From JBCBKU01 sp038521345 (GTDB lineage Bacteria > Pseudomonadota > Alphaproteobacteria > Rhodobacterales > Rhodobacteraceae), in contig JBCBKU010000015.1 in assembly GCA_038521345.1 (NCBI GenBank), positions 1-64,000 of the forward strand: a stretch of DNA of 64,000 bases, read 5' to 3'. The notes below the pieces were generated by a model, which had not been told where the DNA came from, searched no databases, and saw only the letters and a list, made by a program, of their open reading frames with translations. The translations under genes and the position numbers were made by a program. Positions 8,632 through 17,381 of the stretch are shown in pieces (positions within the stretch are counted from its first letter, which is position 1; every line of letters starts with the position of its first letter).

Positions 8632-10899
8632 ATGCCTGCCGATGACAAGTCGAGGATAGCGGACGGCCGGATGGATCTTTTCCAAGAGCTCGCAGAGGAG
8701 CGGCGCGCCCGGTTGGCCGCAGAACGGCTCTTGGCCCAGAAACTCGAAGAATTGGCGCAAGCCAATGATGTTATTTCGCAGCACGCGTTGTCTCTGACCG
8801 GCCAGGTCATAGAAAAGCGCGAGGAAGCGGAAGCGCTGCGCGGCGAAAACGAAACGGTCAAGTCCGACCTGCAAAGTGCGCGCGAGGCAGAAGGGATTGC
8901 CCGCCGGCGCCTTTGGTCGTCGCTTGAAACCATCGAAGACGGCTTTGCTGTCTTTGACCGCGACGATCGACTGGTGGCTGCCAACCGCGCCTACCTGATC
9001 GTGTTCGACGGCCTCGATACCGTCGCTCCCGGGATCGCATATCCCGACCTGCTGCAGCTTGGGGCGGAAGAAGGTGTGTTCGACACCGAGGGCAAGTCCC
9101 GTGATACATGGGTGGCCGGCATGCTGAAGCGGTGGCGCGGCGCAGAGATTGCGAACCTGAACCTGAGACTATGGAATGGCGAGGTCATTCGGCTGATCGA
9201 TCGACGCACTCATGGCGGGGATACCGTAACGCTCGCACTGAACATCACCGAAAGCATCCGGCGCGAAGAAGAGTTGCAGGCAGCGCGGGACCGGGCAGAG
9301 GCCGCCAGCCGAGCCAAGTCCGCCTTTCTCGCCAATATGAGCCACGAGATCCGGACGCCAATGAACGGCGTCGTGGCGATGGCCGAGCTGTTGGTGGAAT
9401 CCGGTGTCAGCGAAGAACAGGCACTGTATGTCCAGACGATCCGGAACTCAGGCGAGGCGCTGCTTACGATCATCAACGACGTGCTCGATTTTTCGAAGAT
9501 CGAGGCCAACAAGCTTGAATTGCGCCCGCGACCTTTCGACTTGGAACGCACAATCCACGAGATCATGACGCTTCTCCAACCGACCGCGAAAGGAAAGGAG
9601 ATCGAGCTGGTTGTGGACTACGACATGTTCCTGCCAACCAGTTTCGTCGGCGACCCGGGGCGGGTACGACAAGTTCTCACGAACCTGATCGGGAACGCCG
9701 TCAAGTTCACGCCGTCTGGGCACGTGATGGTTCGGACGGTCGGCTTGCCCGCCGAGGGCAATGCGCACCGTATCCACATCACGGTAGAAGACACCGGGAT
9801 CGGCATCGGCGACGAGCAGCTTGAGCACATCTTTGGCGAGTTCAATCAAGCCGAGAGTTCGAAGTCGCGATCATTTGACGGTACGGGTCTTGGCCTTGCG
9901 ATCTCGCGCCAGCTGGTGCGGCTTATGGGCGGCGAGGTCTGGGTTGATTCCGAACTCGGGAAAGGGTCCTCCTTCGGTTTCCACCTTGTGCTTCCCGAAG
10001 CCGAAGGTCCCGCTGCTGCCGATGTCACGCGCCCGGATTGGATCGACCGCGCCTTCATCATCGACAAGAGCGCGGCGGCGCGCCCCATTCTCGAAAAGCA
10101 GCTGCGCGCCGTCGGGATCTCGCCGATCACCTGCGATGCCGTCGAAGAATTTGAACGCATGGACCCCACGCCAAACGATCTTGTCATTGTCGCCCATGAC
10201 CCGCCCCGTATCGATGCGGTGGCCTTGTCCAAGAGGCTCGTGGCCGAAGCGCGAAGCAGCGCGATCCTGATCCTATCCGGCGGTATCCTAACGCTTGACC
10301 CGGCGCTAAAAAGCCACGTTTCGGTGCGCCAGCGTCCCGTTCTGCGGTCCGAGATCTGGGAGCACCTAGCCGCACTTAAAAAACACTCTCCCGTGGCGCT
10401 GGCCGTACCCGAATCCGAACCGGCGTCAGATATCACCGAAGTCCAGACCGCCAGCTCGAGCGGACATCAGGAACGCCGGCGCATTCGCGTCCTCGCAGCC
10501 GAGGATAACAAGACCAACCAGCTTATCTTCTCGAAGATGCTGAAGACGCTCGACATCGAACTCACCTTTGCCAACAACGGGCGTGAAGCCGTCGAGGGGT
10601 TTCTGAAAGATAGACCGGATATCATCTTCACCGACATCTCGATGCCGGAGATGGACGGGAAAGAGGCGACCCGACGCATCCGGAAACTCGAAGCCGAGGC
10701 CGACGCCCGCCCGGTGCCAATCGTAGCAATGACTGCCCATGCCATGGACAGCGACGAGATTGAGATACTTGCCTCTGGAGTCGATCGCTGTCTGACCAAA
10801 CCCCTTAAAAAGGCGGACCTAGTCGAAGCTATTGTAGATGCCGCGCCGGAGGGGACCCTGCCCGCGATATCCGAAGGCGCCACCGCAGACGTCGCTTAG
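8632..10899 (+). CDS. Hybrid sensor histidine kinase / response regulator
   Basis: A 755-residue soluble hybrid kinase. Order of parts: N-terminal coiled coil (about residues 15-95), a PAS domain (about 100-215, beginning LWSSLETIEDGFAVFDRDDR), HisKA with the phospho-accepting His in NMSHEIRTPMNGV (about residue 239), and HATPase with N and G boxes (NLIGNAVKFTPSG, DTGIGIG, GTGLGLAIS). A degenerate receiver-like segment follows (about 460-590, starting RAFIIDKSAAARP). A C-terminal true receiver carries the acceptor Asp in FTDISMPEMDG (about residue 668). No transmembrane segment or output domain is seen, so it should signal to an HPt protein elsewhere. The signal is unknown. Confidence 0.9.
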   Translation: MPADDKSRIADGRMDLFQELAEERRARLAAERLLAQKLEELAQANDVISQHALSLTGQVIEKREEAEALRGENETVKSDLQSAREAEGIARRRLWSSLETIEDGFAVFDRDDRLVAANRAYLIVFDGLDTVAPGIAYPDLLQLGAEEGVFDTEGKSRDTWVAGMLKRWRGAEIANLNLRLWNGEVIRLIDRRTHGGDTVTLALNITESIRREEELQAARDRAEAASRAKSAFLANMSHEIRTPMNGVVAMAELLVESGVSEEQALYVQTIRNSGEALLTIINDVLDFSKIEANKLELRPRPFDLERTIHEIMTLLQPTAKGKEIELVVDYDMFLPTSFVGDPGRVRQVLTNLIGNAVKFTPSGHVMVRTVGLPAEGNAHRIHITVEDTGIGIGDEQLEHIFGEFNQAESSKSRSFDGTGLGLAISRQLVRLMGGEVWVDSELGKGSSFGFHLVLPEAEGPAAADVTRPDWIDRAFIIDKSAAARPILEKQLRAVGISPITCDAVEEFERMDPTPNDLVIVAHDPPRIDAVALSKRLVAEARSSAILILSGGILTLDPALKSHVSVRQRPVLRSEIWEHLAALKKHSPVALAVPESEPASDITEVQTASSSGHQERRRIRVLAAEDNKTNQLIFSKMLKTLDIELTFANNGREAVEGFLKDRPDIIFTDISMPEMDGKEATRRIRKLEAEADARPVPIVAMTAHAMDSDEIEILASGVDRCLTKPLKKADLVEAIVDAAPEGTLPAISEGATADVA

Positions 10900-10920
10900 G
10901 AAACCTGCAAAGGCGCACCC

Positions 10921-12990
10921 TCAACTTGCCTGGCGCGGCAGGTCCACATCCTCAGAGGCCGTGCGCATCACCTCGAGAAATGCTGCGCCAAACCGTTCGG
11001 CCCGCCGGGCTCCGAGTAGCTGCGCCAGACTGCCGGCATCCGGCCTCCCCATCTGCGCAACCCGGGCCAGAAGTGACGACGAGCAACTGAGAGGTTTCTG
11101 GAGCCCGTCTTCCCCCCGTTCCAACCGGACCTGCGCGTCCACCAACCGATCATAAAGCGACCCAGCGGCATGGCCTGCCAGCGCAGCGCGGGCCGGATGC
11201 AGCGGCTCTGGCACCTCACCCAGAACCACCTCAAGAAAGATCCGACCATATCGATCAAGTTTTTTTGCTCCGACGCCGGATATGCCGGCCATGGCATCCA
11301 GCGTCGCGGGCCGCCGCTCGGCCATTTCGATGAGTGTGCGATCGGGAAACACGACATAAGCCGGAGCTCTCTGCGCTTCGGCAATCTCGCGTCGCTTGGC
11401 CTTGAGCGCGGCAAGGAGCCCGGCATCCTCGTCCGAAACAAGCGCACGTGCAGCCGGCCGTTTCGCTGCCAAACGGTGATCGACGCGAAACTGCACGCTT
11501 TCCTGCCCTTTCAGCACGGCAATCCCCGCCTCGGTCGGGCGCAAGGCCCCATGGCGCTCCGGGTCAGGGCGGACCAGATCCCGTGCCATCATCTGGCGCA
11601 AGATGCCCTGCCACGTCGCTCGGTCCCGGTCCGAGCCTGCCCCGAACGTTGGCAATCGATCGTGGCCACGGGCCCTTACCTTCTCGGTACTAGACCCGAG
11701 CAGCACGTCGATCACATGCCCGCCCCCGAAGTATTCGCCCGTTCGAACGATGGCCGATAGAAGTTTCTGGGCTGGCACCGTCCCGTCGAGCGTCTCGGGC
11801 GGCGCGGCGCAGAGATCACACCCCCCACATGGCTCGGTGACCTCACCAAAGTATCCCAGCAATGTCACGCGCCGGCATTTCAGGGCCTCCGCCAATCCTA
11901 AAAGCGCGTTCAATCGGGCATGATCGGCGGCCTTTCGATCGGGTGGAGCCAGCCCTTCATCGATCTGCGCCCGCCGGAAACGGATATCTTCGGCCCCATA
12001 AAGCGTCAGTGTCTCGGCCGGTGCTCCGTCACGACCGGCGCGGCCGACCTCCTGATAGTAGGCCTCGACCGACTTGGGCAGATCCGCATGCGCGACCCAG
12101 CGAATGTCGGGCTTGTCTATCCCCATACCGAACGCAACGGTCGCCACCACAACCAGCCCGTCCTCGATCTGAAACCGTTCCTCAACGGCGCGACGTTCAC
12201 CGCCGTCCATCCCGCCGTGGTAACAGACCGCCGGCAAGCCTTCCGCGGTAAGCGCCCGCGCCAACGTTTCGGTCTTTGCGCGCGTCCCGCAATAGACGAT
12301 GCCCGACTGGCCCTTCCGCGCCAGAGCGAAACCCAGAACCTGGTCCCGCGGCTTGGACTTTGGGGCGAAGGCAAGGTGCAGGTTCGGCCGGTCAAAACCA
12401 TGCAGGAACAGCTCGGGCTGACGTTCTCCGAACAACTTTGCGGCGATTTCCTCTCGGGTTTCGGCATCTGCGGTCGCGGTGAAAGCCGAGAGTGGCACGC
12501 CTAGTTCCGCGCGCAGATCCCCGATGCGTAGATAGTCGGGCCGGAAATCATGCCCCCACTGGCTAACACAATGAGCCTCGTCCACGGCGATCGAAGAGAC
12601 GCCTACCCGGCGAAGCAACCGGGTCGTACCGGACGCCGCCAAACGCTCAGGCGCGAGATACAACAGTTTGAGCCGGCCGGCCTCGAGCGCTGCGAAGACA
12701 GCGTCGGTTTCGTCTTCGGTGTTGCCAGACGTCAGGGCACCCGCTTCGATCCCCTGCGCCCGAAGCGCCCGGACCTGATCCCGCATCAGCGCGATCAACG
12801 GCGAAATCACCACGGTCACGCCATCTTGGCAGAGCGCGGGCAACTGATAACAAAGCGATTTGCCTCCGCCCGTCGGCATCACCGCCAGAACATCGCGGCC
12901 AGCCATCACCGCGGTTACTATTTCTTCCTGTCCGGGTCGAAACGCGTCAAACCCGAACACCCGGGTCAAAAGCCCCGCAGCATCATCCAT
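10921..12990 (-). CDS. recQ: ATP-dependent DNA helicase RecQ
   Basis: RecQ unwinds DNA 3' to 5' in recombination and repair. The 689-residue protein has the Walker A MPTGGGKSLCYQLPAL, the DEAH box AVDEAHCVSQWGHDFRPDY, and helicase motifs through QEVGRAGRDG. The zinc-binding cysteines are visible in EPCGGCDLC, followed by the winged-helix RQC domain and a C-terminal HRDC domain (around LKAKRREIAEAQRAPAYVVFPD). The length is normal for bacterial RecQ. It converges with the hybrid kinase gene. A 74-base gap separates it from the YggT-like gene on the same strand. Confidence 0.96.
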   Translation of the reverse strand: MDDAAGLLTRVFGFDAFRPGQEEIVTAVMAGRDVLAVMPTGGGKSLCYQLPALCQDGVTVVISPLIALMRDQVRALRAQGIEAGALTSGNTEDETDAVFAALEAGRLKLLYLAPERLAASGTTRLLRRVGVSSIAVDEAHCVSQWGHDFRPDYLRIGDLRAELGVPLSAFTATADAETREEIAAKLFGERQPELFLHGFDRPNLHLAFAPKSKPRDQVLGFALARKGQSGIVYCGTRAKTETLARALTAEGLPAVCYHGGMDGGERRAVEERFQIEDGLVVVATVAFGMGIDKPDIRWVAHADLPKSVEAYYQEVGRAGRDGAPAETLTLYGAEDIRFRRAQIDEGLAPPDRKAADHARLNALLGLAEALKCRRVTLLGYFGEVTEPCGGCDLCAAPPETLDGTVPAQKLLSAIVRTGEYFGGGHVIDVLLGSSTEKVRARGHDRLPTFGAGSDRDRATWQGILRQMMARDLVRPDPERHGALRPTEAGIAVLKGQESVQFRVDHRLAAKRPAARALVSDEDAGLLAALKAKRREIAEAQRAPAYVVFPDRTLIEMAERRPATLDAMAGISGVGAKKLDRYGRIFLEVVLGEVPEPLHPARAALAGHAAGSLYDRLVDAQVRLERGEDGLQKPLSCSSSLLARVAQMGRPDAGSLAQLLGARRAERFGAAFLEVMRTASEDVDLPRQAS

Positions 12991-13064
12991 GGAACCCTGT
13001 TGATCTTGTGTGGCTCTGCTCTTGTTGATCTAGACCAGACCACATGAGCAAAGGCCAAACAAGC

Positions 13065-13358
13065 TCAGACCAGTGCTCGGTAAAGATCCGGGAGAACGAA
13101 GTCGCGCACGGCAATCAGCGCGATGAACGCAACGAGCGGGGCAAGATCAAGCGCCCCGGTATCCGGAAGGATGCGACGGATGGGACGATAGATCGGTTCA
13201 AGCAATCGGTTCAAACCGTCCCAGATCTGATAGACGAGGGGTTGGCGGAGGTTCAGAACCTGAAAGTTGATCAGCCAACTCATGATGATGTGCACGATCA
13301 TGATGAAGAAGGCGACGTCGAGAATTAGCGTCAGAATGCCGAAAATCGCGTTCATCAT
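13065..13358 (-). CDS. YggT family membrane protein
   Basis: A 97-residue protein with two hydrophobic segments, an N-terminal one (MMNAIFGILTLILDVAFFIM) and a C-terminal one (LAPLVAFIALIAVRDF). Between them is the YggT signature LNRLLEPIYRPIRRILPDTG. YggT proteins are small inner-membrane proteins linked to envelope or osmotic functions; the exact role is not established. Two consecutive ATG codons are available; AGGAG precedes them. A much longer frame upstream is not supported by coding content because it runs into the divergent thioesterase-like gene. Confidence 0.85.
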   Translation of the reverse strand: MMNAIFGILTLILDVAFFIMIVHIIMSWLINFQVLNLRQPLVYQIWDGLNRLLEPIYRPIRRILPDTGALDLAPLVAFIALIAVRDFVLPDLYRALV

Positions 13359-13469
13359 GAGCTCCTGTCGTGCGCGGCGCTTACCTAAGCTGCGGAACTC
13401 CGCCTGACAAGCCGAGGTTGCCGCAACGTCCGGTTTGTCAGGCGCGCGGAGCGCCCGCATGTTTGCTTC

Positions 13470-14000
13470 ATGTACCCTGTCCTGCGCCTGGTCTCGGAAC
13501 TTTTGCGCCACCGAAACGCGCCGCCACTCGGCGTGGGCGAAACTCACGTCACACATCTGACCTGCCTGCCCTGGGACATCGACCCGTTCCTCGAATTGAA
13601 CAACGGCCGGACCCTTACCCTTTACGATCTGGGGCGCTTCGTTTTGTTCAACCGTCTTGGCTACACCCCCATGATGCGCGCAAACCGGATGGTGGGAACC
13701 GTTGCGGGCGCCAGCATTCGGTATCGTCGCCGCATCCGAATGTTCGACCGGTTCGAGTTGCGGACGCGGCTTGTCGGATGGGACGACAGGTTCTCCTATG
13801 TCGAGCAATCGATGTGGCGGAAGGGTGAAGCGTGCAGCCATATCCTTCTGCGGTTGGCCGTCACAGACGCCAACGGACTTGTCCCTACCACTCGGCTCGA
13901 AGAAATTGCGGGGCCACTGTCCCGCGACCTTCTTCCTGAATGGGCCCGGGCTTGGGCAGACGCCGACGCGCGGCGACCGTGGCCCCCGATGAACGACTGA
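13470..14000 (+). CDS. Thioesterase-like (hot-dog fold) protein
   Basis: A 176-residue protein of the acyl-CoA thioesterase (4-hydroxybenzoyl-CoA thioesterase-like, THEM6-type) group. The hot-dog signature is visible in CLPWDIDPFLELNNGRTLTLYDLGRF, where the Asp and the following NNG turn correspond to the catalytic region. The beta-strand core SIRYRRRIRMFDRFELRTRLVGWDDRFSYVEQ follows. It probably hydrolyses an acyl-CoA, but the substrate cannot be read from sequence. It is transcribed divergently from the YggT gene and followed by the MFS permease gene after 63 bases. Confidence 0.75.
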   Translation: MYPVLRLVSELLRHRNAPPLGVGETHVTHLTCLPWDIDPFLELNNGRTLTLYDLGRFVLFNRLGYTPMMRANRMVGTVAGASIRYRRRIRMFDRFELRTRLVGWDDRFSYVEQSMWRKGEACSHILLRLAVTDANGLVPTTRLEEIAGPLSRDLLPEWARAWADADARRPWPPMND

Positions 14001-14063
14001 CTTGAAAGGCGTTGCACCTTCACGGGCGGCGCGGCTAACTGGCCGGAAGAGGCGGGGGAAGTG

Positions 14064-15419
14064 ATGGCCGCGACCGAAGCATCGCCACCGGTGGCGACCA
14101 ATAAGCGTATTTGGGGCTGGTACTTCTTTGATTGGGCGTCACAGCCCTATGCGACGCTAATACTTACCTTTGTATTTGGTCCCTTTATCAACGATTTGAT
14201 GGGCGACGGCGCCGAGGCGCAGGCCGCGTGGGGTTTCGGGGTCGGCGCGGCGGGAATTGTCATCGCGGTTCTCGCACCTATTCTTGGAGCTTTCGCCGAC
14301 ACTGCAGGCAGCCGTCTGCGCTGGATCTGGACCTTCTCGGTGTTCTACGTGGTCGGGGCGTCGGGACTTTGGCTAGCGGCGCCAGATGACTTTAGCCTGA
14401 CACTGATCCTCATCCTTTTTGCGATTGGTCTGGTTGGCGCAGAGTTCACGGCGATCTTTACCAATTCGCTCCTTCCGGATCTTGGACCCAAGGAGGCGCT
14501 TGGCCGGATTTCCGGCAATGGGTGGGCGTTCGGATATCTTGGCGGGCTTGCGGCGCTGGTGATCATGCTCCTGTTTTTTGCCGAGAACACGGAAACGGGG
14601 CGCACGCTCATCGGTCGCGAACCGCTTTTCGGGCTCGACCCGGAAGCACGTGAAGGCACGCGATTTGTCGGCCCCTTTACAGCACTTTGGTACCTCGTCT
14701 TCATGATCCCGTTCGCACTTTACGTTCGGGACCCAAGGCCAATCCGCCCGCCCACGGGTGCGGTACGCAACGCGCTTAGGGGATTGGCCGGCACAATCCG
14801 CCGTTTGCCGGACCGTCCCAGTCTTTTTGCCTTTCTCGGCGCGTCGATGTTCTACCGCGACGCACTGAATGGATTCTTCACATTCGGCGGCATCTATGCG
14901 GCCGGTGTCCTTGGCTGGTCGGTGACCGATGTCGGGATCTTCGGGATCATCGCCATCATCACGGGGGCGCTCTTTTCATGGCTGGGTGGCAAGGCCGACA
15001 GCGCGCTTGGCCCGAAACCGGTGATTGTCGCGTCGATCCTTGTTCTGACGGCGGTGGCGATCGCGGTCCTTTTCACCTCTCCGACCAGAGTCATTGGTGT
15101 TCCCGTTCCCGAAGGATCCGCGCTGCCATCCGTGGCATTCTATATTCTCGGATCGTTGATCGGAGCCGCTGGCGGATCGATTCAGTCGGCCAGCCGGACA
15201 ATGATGGTGCGGCAAGCCGATCCTGACCGTATGACCGAGGCGTTCGGGCTCTATGCCCTATCAGGCAAAGCCACGGCCTTTCTCGCTCCGCTCGCCATCG
15301 GTGTGGCCACGCAAATCTCTGGCAGTCAGCAGATCGGGGTGGTCCCGCTGATTGTGCTATTCCTCCTTGGATTGATCCTGCTAATCTGGGTGCGTCCGGA
15401 CGGGGACCCAGTGAGATGA
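14064..15419 (+). CDS. MFS transporter, Atg22/UMF1-like
   Basis: A polytopic membrane protein of about 451 residues with twelve or so hydrophobic helices. The start KRIWGWYFFDWASQPYATLILTFVFGPF is the signature of the UMF1/Atg22-like branch of the major facilitator superfamily, and LPDLGPKEALGRISGNGWAFGYLGG is the usual family loop. Atg22 in yeast exports amino acids from the vacuole; bacterial substrates are not known. The ATG at 14064 was chosen; a GTG one codon earlier is equally possible, and GGGGGAAG lies upstream. The stop overlaps the mepA start by 4 bases. Confidence 0.88.
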   Translation: MAATEASPPVATNKRIWGWYFFDWASQPYATLILTFVFGPFINDLMGDGAEAQAAWGFGVGAAGIVIAVLAPILGAFADTAGSRLRWIWTFSVFYVVGASGLWLAAPDDFSLTLILILFAIGLVGAEFTAIFTNSLLPDLGPKEALGRISGNGWAFGYLGGLAALVIMLLFFAENTETGRTLIGREPLFGLDPEAREGTRFVGPFTALWYLVFMIPFALYVRDPRPIRPPTGAVRNALRGLAGTIRRLPDRPSLFAFLGASMFYRDALNGFFTFGGIYAAGVLGWSVTDVGIFGIIAIITGALFSWLGGKADSALGPKPVIVASILVLTAVAIAVLFTSPTRVIGVPVPEGSALPSVAFYILGSLIGAAGGSIQSASRTMMVRQADPDRMTEAFGLYALSGKATAFLAPLAIGVATQISGSQQIGVVPLIVLFLLGLILLIWVRPDGDPVR

Positions 15420-16333
15420 TCCGACGCTTCCTTCCGTTTGCCTTGCTTGCCACCCTTGCGGCCTGCGGGCCCGAGCGCGCCGAGGCGCCAGGGACCGAAC
15501 CAGAGCCCCTTGGCCTTGGAACGGTCATCAGCACCAAAAGCGCGAAGTCCCTCTTTGGAACGGAACGGTCCGGATCCGCTCAATCGCCGGCGCCAATTGG
15601 CGGATATGCCAAGGGTTGCCTGGCCGGGGGCGTGCAACTGCCCGAGACCGGACCCACATGGCAGGCCATGCGGCTGTCACGGAACCGCAATTGGGGGCAC
15701 CCGGTCGTCATCGACTATGTACAGGAACTTTCCCGGGTGGCCGCCGCGCAGCCTGGGTGGAACGGGCTTTATGTTGGCGATATCTCGCAGCCCCGCGGTG
15801 GGCCGATGCTGACCGGGCATCGGAGCCACCAGATCGGGTTGGATGCCGACATCTGGATGCGGCCCGCCACGCGGCTGGACCTGACACGAACCGACCGGGA
15901 GAACATTTCGTCGATTTCCATGCGGCGGTCGGGTGGTGCCTTCGTCAACGACAGCTGGACGCGCGCGCATCATGAGATCCTCAAAGCCGCGGCGCGGGAC
16001 CCGAGAACGGCCCGGATCTTCGTCTTTCCGGGCGCAAAGGTACAAATGTGCAACGACGAGACCGGTGACCGGTCTTACTTGCGCAAGATCCGGCCATGGT
16101 GGGGGCATCACTACCATTTTCACGTGCGGTTATCGTGCCCGGGCGGGGCAACCGGATGCGTCAGCCAGGCCCCACCGCCGCCGGGCGATGGCTGCGCCGA
16201 GGCCCAAGGATGGGTCGACCGGATCCTCAATCCACCGCCACCAGACCCGAACGCACCGCCGCCGCAGCCACGCCGAGACCTAGTCATGGCGGACTTGCCT
16301 GCCCAATGCGCGGCAGTCCTAAGCGCGAACTGA
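15416..16333 (+). CDS. mepA: Penicillin-insensitive murein DD-endopeptidase (lipoprotein)
   Basis: MepA cleaves D-Ala-meso-DAP cross-links in peptidoglycan. The 305-residue protein starts with a lipoprotein-type signal MIRRFLPFALLATLAACG, with the lipobox Cys at residue 17. The zinc-ligand motifs of the LAS metallopeptidase family are HRSHQIGLDADIW and WWGHHYHFHVRLSCP. The C-terminal tail is proline-rich (PPPPDPNAPPPQPRR). The predicted lipid anchor is an inference from the lipobox; E. coli MepA is soluble periplasmic. The gene is translationally coupled to the permease gene (ATGA overlap). Confidence 0.93.
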   Translation: MIRRFLPFALLATLAACGPERAEAPGTEPEPLGLGTVISTKSAKSLFGTERSGSAQSPAPIGGYAKGCLAGGVQLPETGPTWQAMRLSRNRNWGHPVVIDYVQELSRVAAAQPGWNGLYVGDISQPRGGPMLTGHRSHQIGLDADIWMRPATRLDLTRTDRENISSISMRRSGGAFVNDSWTRAHHEILKAAARDPRTARIFVFPGAKVQMCNDETGDRSYLRKIRPWWGHHYHFHVRLSCPGGATGCVSQAPPPPGDGCAEAQGWVDRILNPPPPDPNAPPPQPRRDLVMADLPAQCAAVLSAN

Positions 16334-16415
16334 CAGGGCTTGCCGCGCCCTGCGGCGCGCGGTAAAGCGCGCCTCTGCCCCTAGGGCCAAGTCTCCGCGA
16401 CCTTGACAAAACGGA

Positions 16416-17042
16416 ATGAATTCAATGCGCTATCTTCCCGGCATCCTTGCCATGGCCATGATTGTGGTGGCCTCCAACATCCTGGTTCAGTTCCTTTTCG
16501 GCCAATGGCTCACTTGGGGGGCTTTCACGTATCCGCTCGCCTTCCTCGTCACGGATGTCATGAATCGGGTTTACGGGGCCGCCGTTGCACGGCGTGTCGT
16601 CTTCGCCGGCTTTCTGACCGGGGTGGCTTGTTCACTGGTGGGCACGCAGATCCTTGGCGAGTTTGGTCCGCTGGTGACTTGGCGGATTGCCTTTGGGTCG
16701 GGCCTTGCTTTCCTGACCGCGCAACTTGTCGACATCGCGATCTTTGATCGCCTGCGCGCAGGATCTTGGTGGCGGGCTCCGTTGGTTTCGACATTGGTCG
16801 GTTCGGCGCTCGATACCGCATTGTTCTTTACGGTTGCATTCAGCGCGGGCTTCACCTTTCTCGAACCTGCGAATGATGTCAGTTGGGCAAACGAGATCCT
16901 GCCGCTTCTGGGTCAGGGGTCGGATGCACCACTTTGGGTGTCTCTTGCCGTTGCCGATTGGGCGGTCAAACTTGCCCTCGCATTAATCGCGCTGGTGCCA
17001 TTTCGGCTGATAGTTCGCAGAATGACGGCAGCGGTTGCGTGA
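16416..17042 (+). CDS. VUT family protein / queuosine precursor transporter (YhhQ-like)
   Basis: A 208-residue membrane protein with about six hydrophobic helices. WGAFTYPLAFLVTDVMNRVYG is the family signature of DUF165/YhhQ, where the E. coli member imports queuosine precursors. Further family features are FGSGLAFLTAQLVDIAIFDRLR and the last helix WAVKLALALIALVPFRLI. Start choice is uncertain between ATG at 16416 and ATG at 16425. I looked at the 82-base leader for a preQ1-type riboswitch and saw only a GC-rich hairpin (TGCCGCGCCCTGCGGCGCG), so regulation is unresolved. Confidence 0.88.
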   Translation: MNSMRYLPGILAMAMIVVASNILVQFLFGQWLTWGAFTYPLAFLVTDVMNRVYGAAVARRVVFAGFLTGVACSLVGTQILGEFGPLVTWRIAFGSGLAFLTAQLVDIAIFDRLRAGSWWRAPLVSTLVGSALDTALFFTVAFSAGFTFLEPANDVSWANEILPLLGQGSDAPLWVSLAVADWAVKLALALIALVPFRLIVRRMTAAVA

Positions 17043-17048
17043 AACGGA

Positions 17049-17112
17049 TTGACAGATACCAAATCTGTGCCAACTTCCGGATATCGGCAATTCAGAGAAA
17101 GGAGGTGGTCCA
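17049..17112 (+). promoter_or_regulatory. Candidate promoter and extended SD of a micro-ORF
   Basis: TTGACA at 17049-17054 is a good -35 element with only a weak -10 candidate (CAACTT, 17071-17076). The leader then contains AGAAAGGAGGTGGTCCAG (17096-17113), which pairs with the conserved 3' end of alphaproteobacterial 16S rRNA over 18 positions, one of them a G-U pair. This is far longer than an ordinary 4-6 base Shine-Dalgarno. Confidence 0.45.
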
Positions 17113-17169
17113 GTGTCTAGAGTGATATTGGAGAGCGAGGTCGGAACAGCGCGGGGGGCCGTCGCCTAA
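17113..17169 (+). CDS. 18-residue micro-ORF with extended Shine-Dalgarno
   Basis: A GTG codon directly follows the extended Shine-Dalgarno and opens an 18-codon frame (VSRVILESEVGTARGAVA) ending in TAA at 17167-17169. A hairpin terminator lies 70 bases downstream, so the whole unit is a compact independent transcript of roughly 190 nt between the VUT-family gene and arfB. It may encode a short peptide, or the RNA itself may be the product, with the rRNA-complementary stretch as the active part. I do not recognise the family. The intergenic stretch 17043-17381 holds nothing else I can support. Confidence 0.4.
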   Translation: MSRVILESEVGTARGAVA

Positions 17170-17238
17170 GGGCAGACCCGAAGGCAGAACACCCCGGGTT
17201 GGGACCAGTCCCTAACTGGCCCATCTCCAGAGATCTCG

Positions 17239-17271
17239 GAAGGGTCGTCCCACGGGCGACCCTTCTTTCGT
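17239..17271 (+). terminator. Intrinsic terminator of the micro-ORF transcript
   Basis: GAAGGGTCG (17239-17247) pairs with CGACCCTTC (17257-17265) across a 9-base loop, followed by a short TTTCGT tract. The stem is perfect; the T-run is short, so termination may be partial. Confidence 0.6.
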
Positions 17272-17381
17272 ACTGAGAAAGGGATAAACTTCGGGCCGGT
17301 TGACCCGAATGCCCCAAACCACCGGGCCAGGATCTTCGGCCTCTTCGAAATTGACCGGCGGGATGAGGGCCGGTTCGTCAT

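Noticed and set aside
16334..16415. Possible preQ1 riboswitch before the queuosine-precursor-type transporter
   Set aside because: Only a GC-rich hairpin is visible; I could not find the short stem plus A-rich tail of preQ1 riboswitches.
17049..17271. Known structured RNA (4.5S, 6S, tmRNA, RNase P) in the arfB upstream gap
   Set aside because: None of the hallmark conserved strings of these RNAs is present, and the region has an ORF with Shine-Dalgarno.
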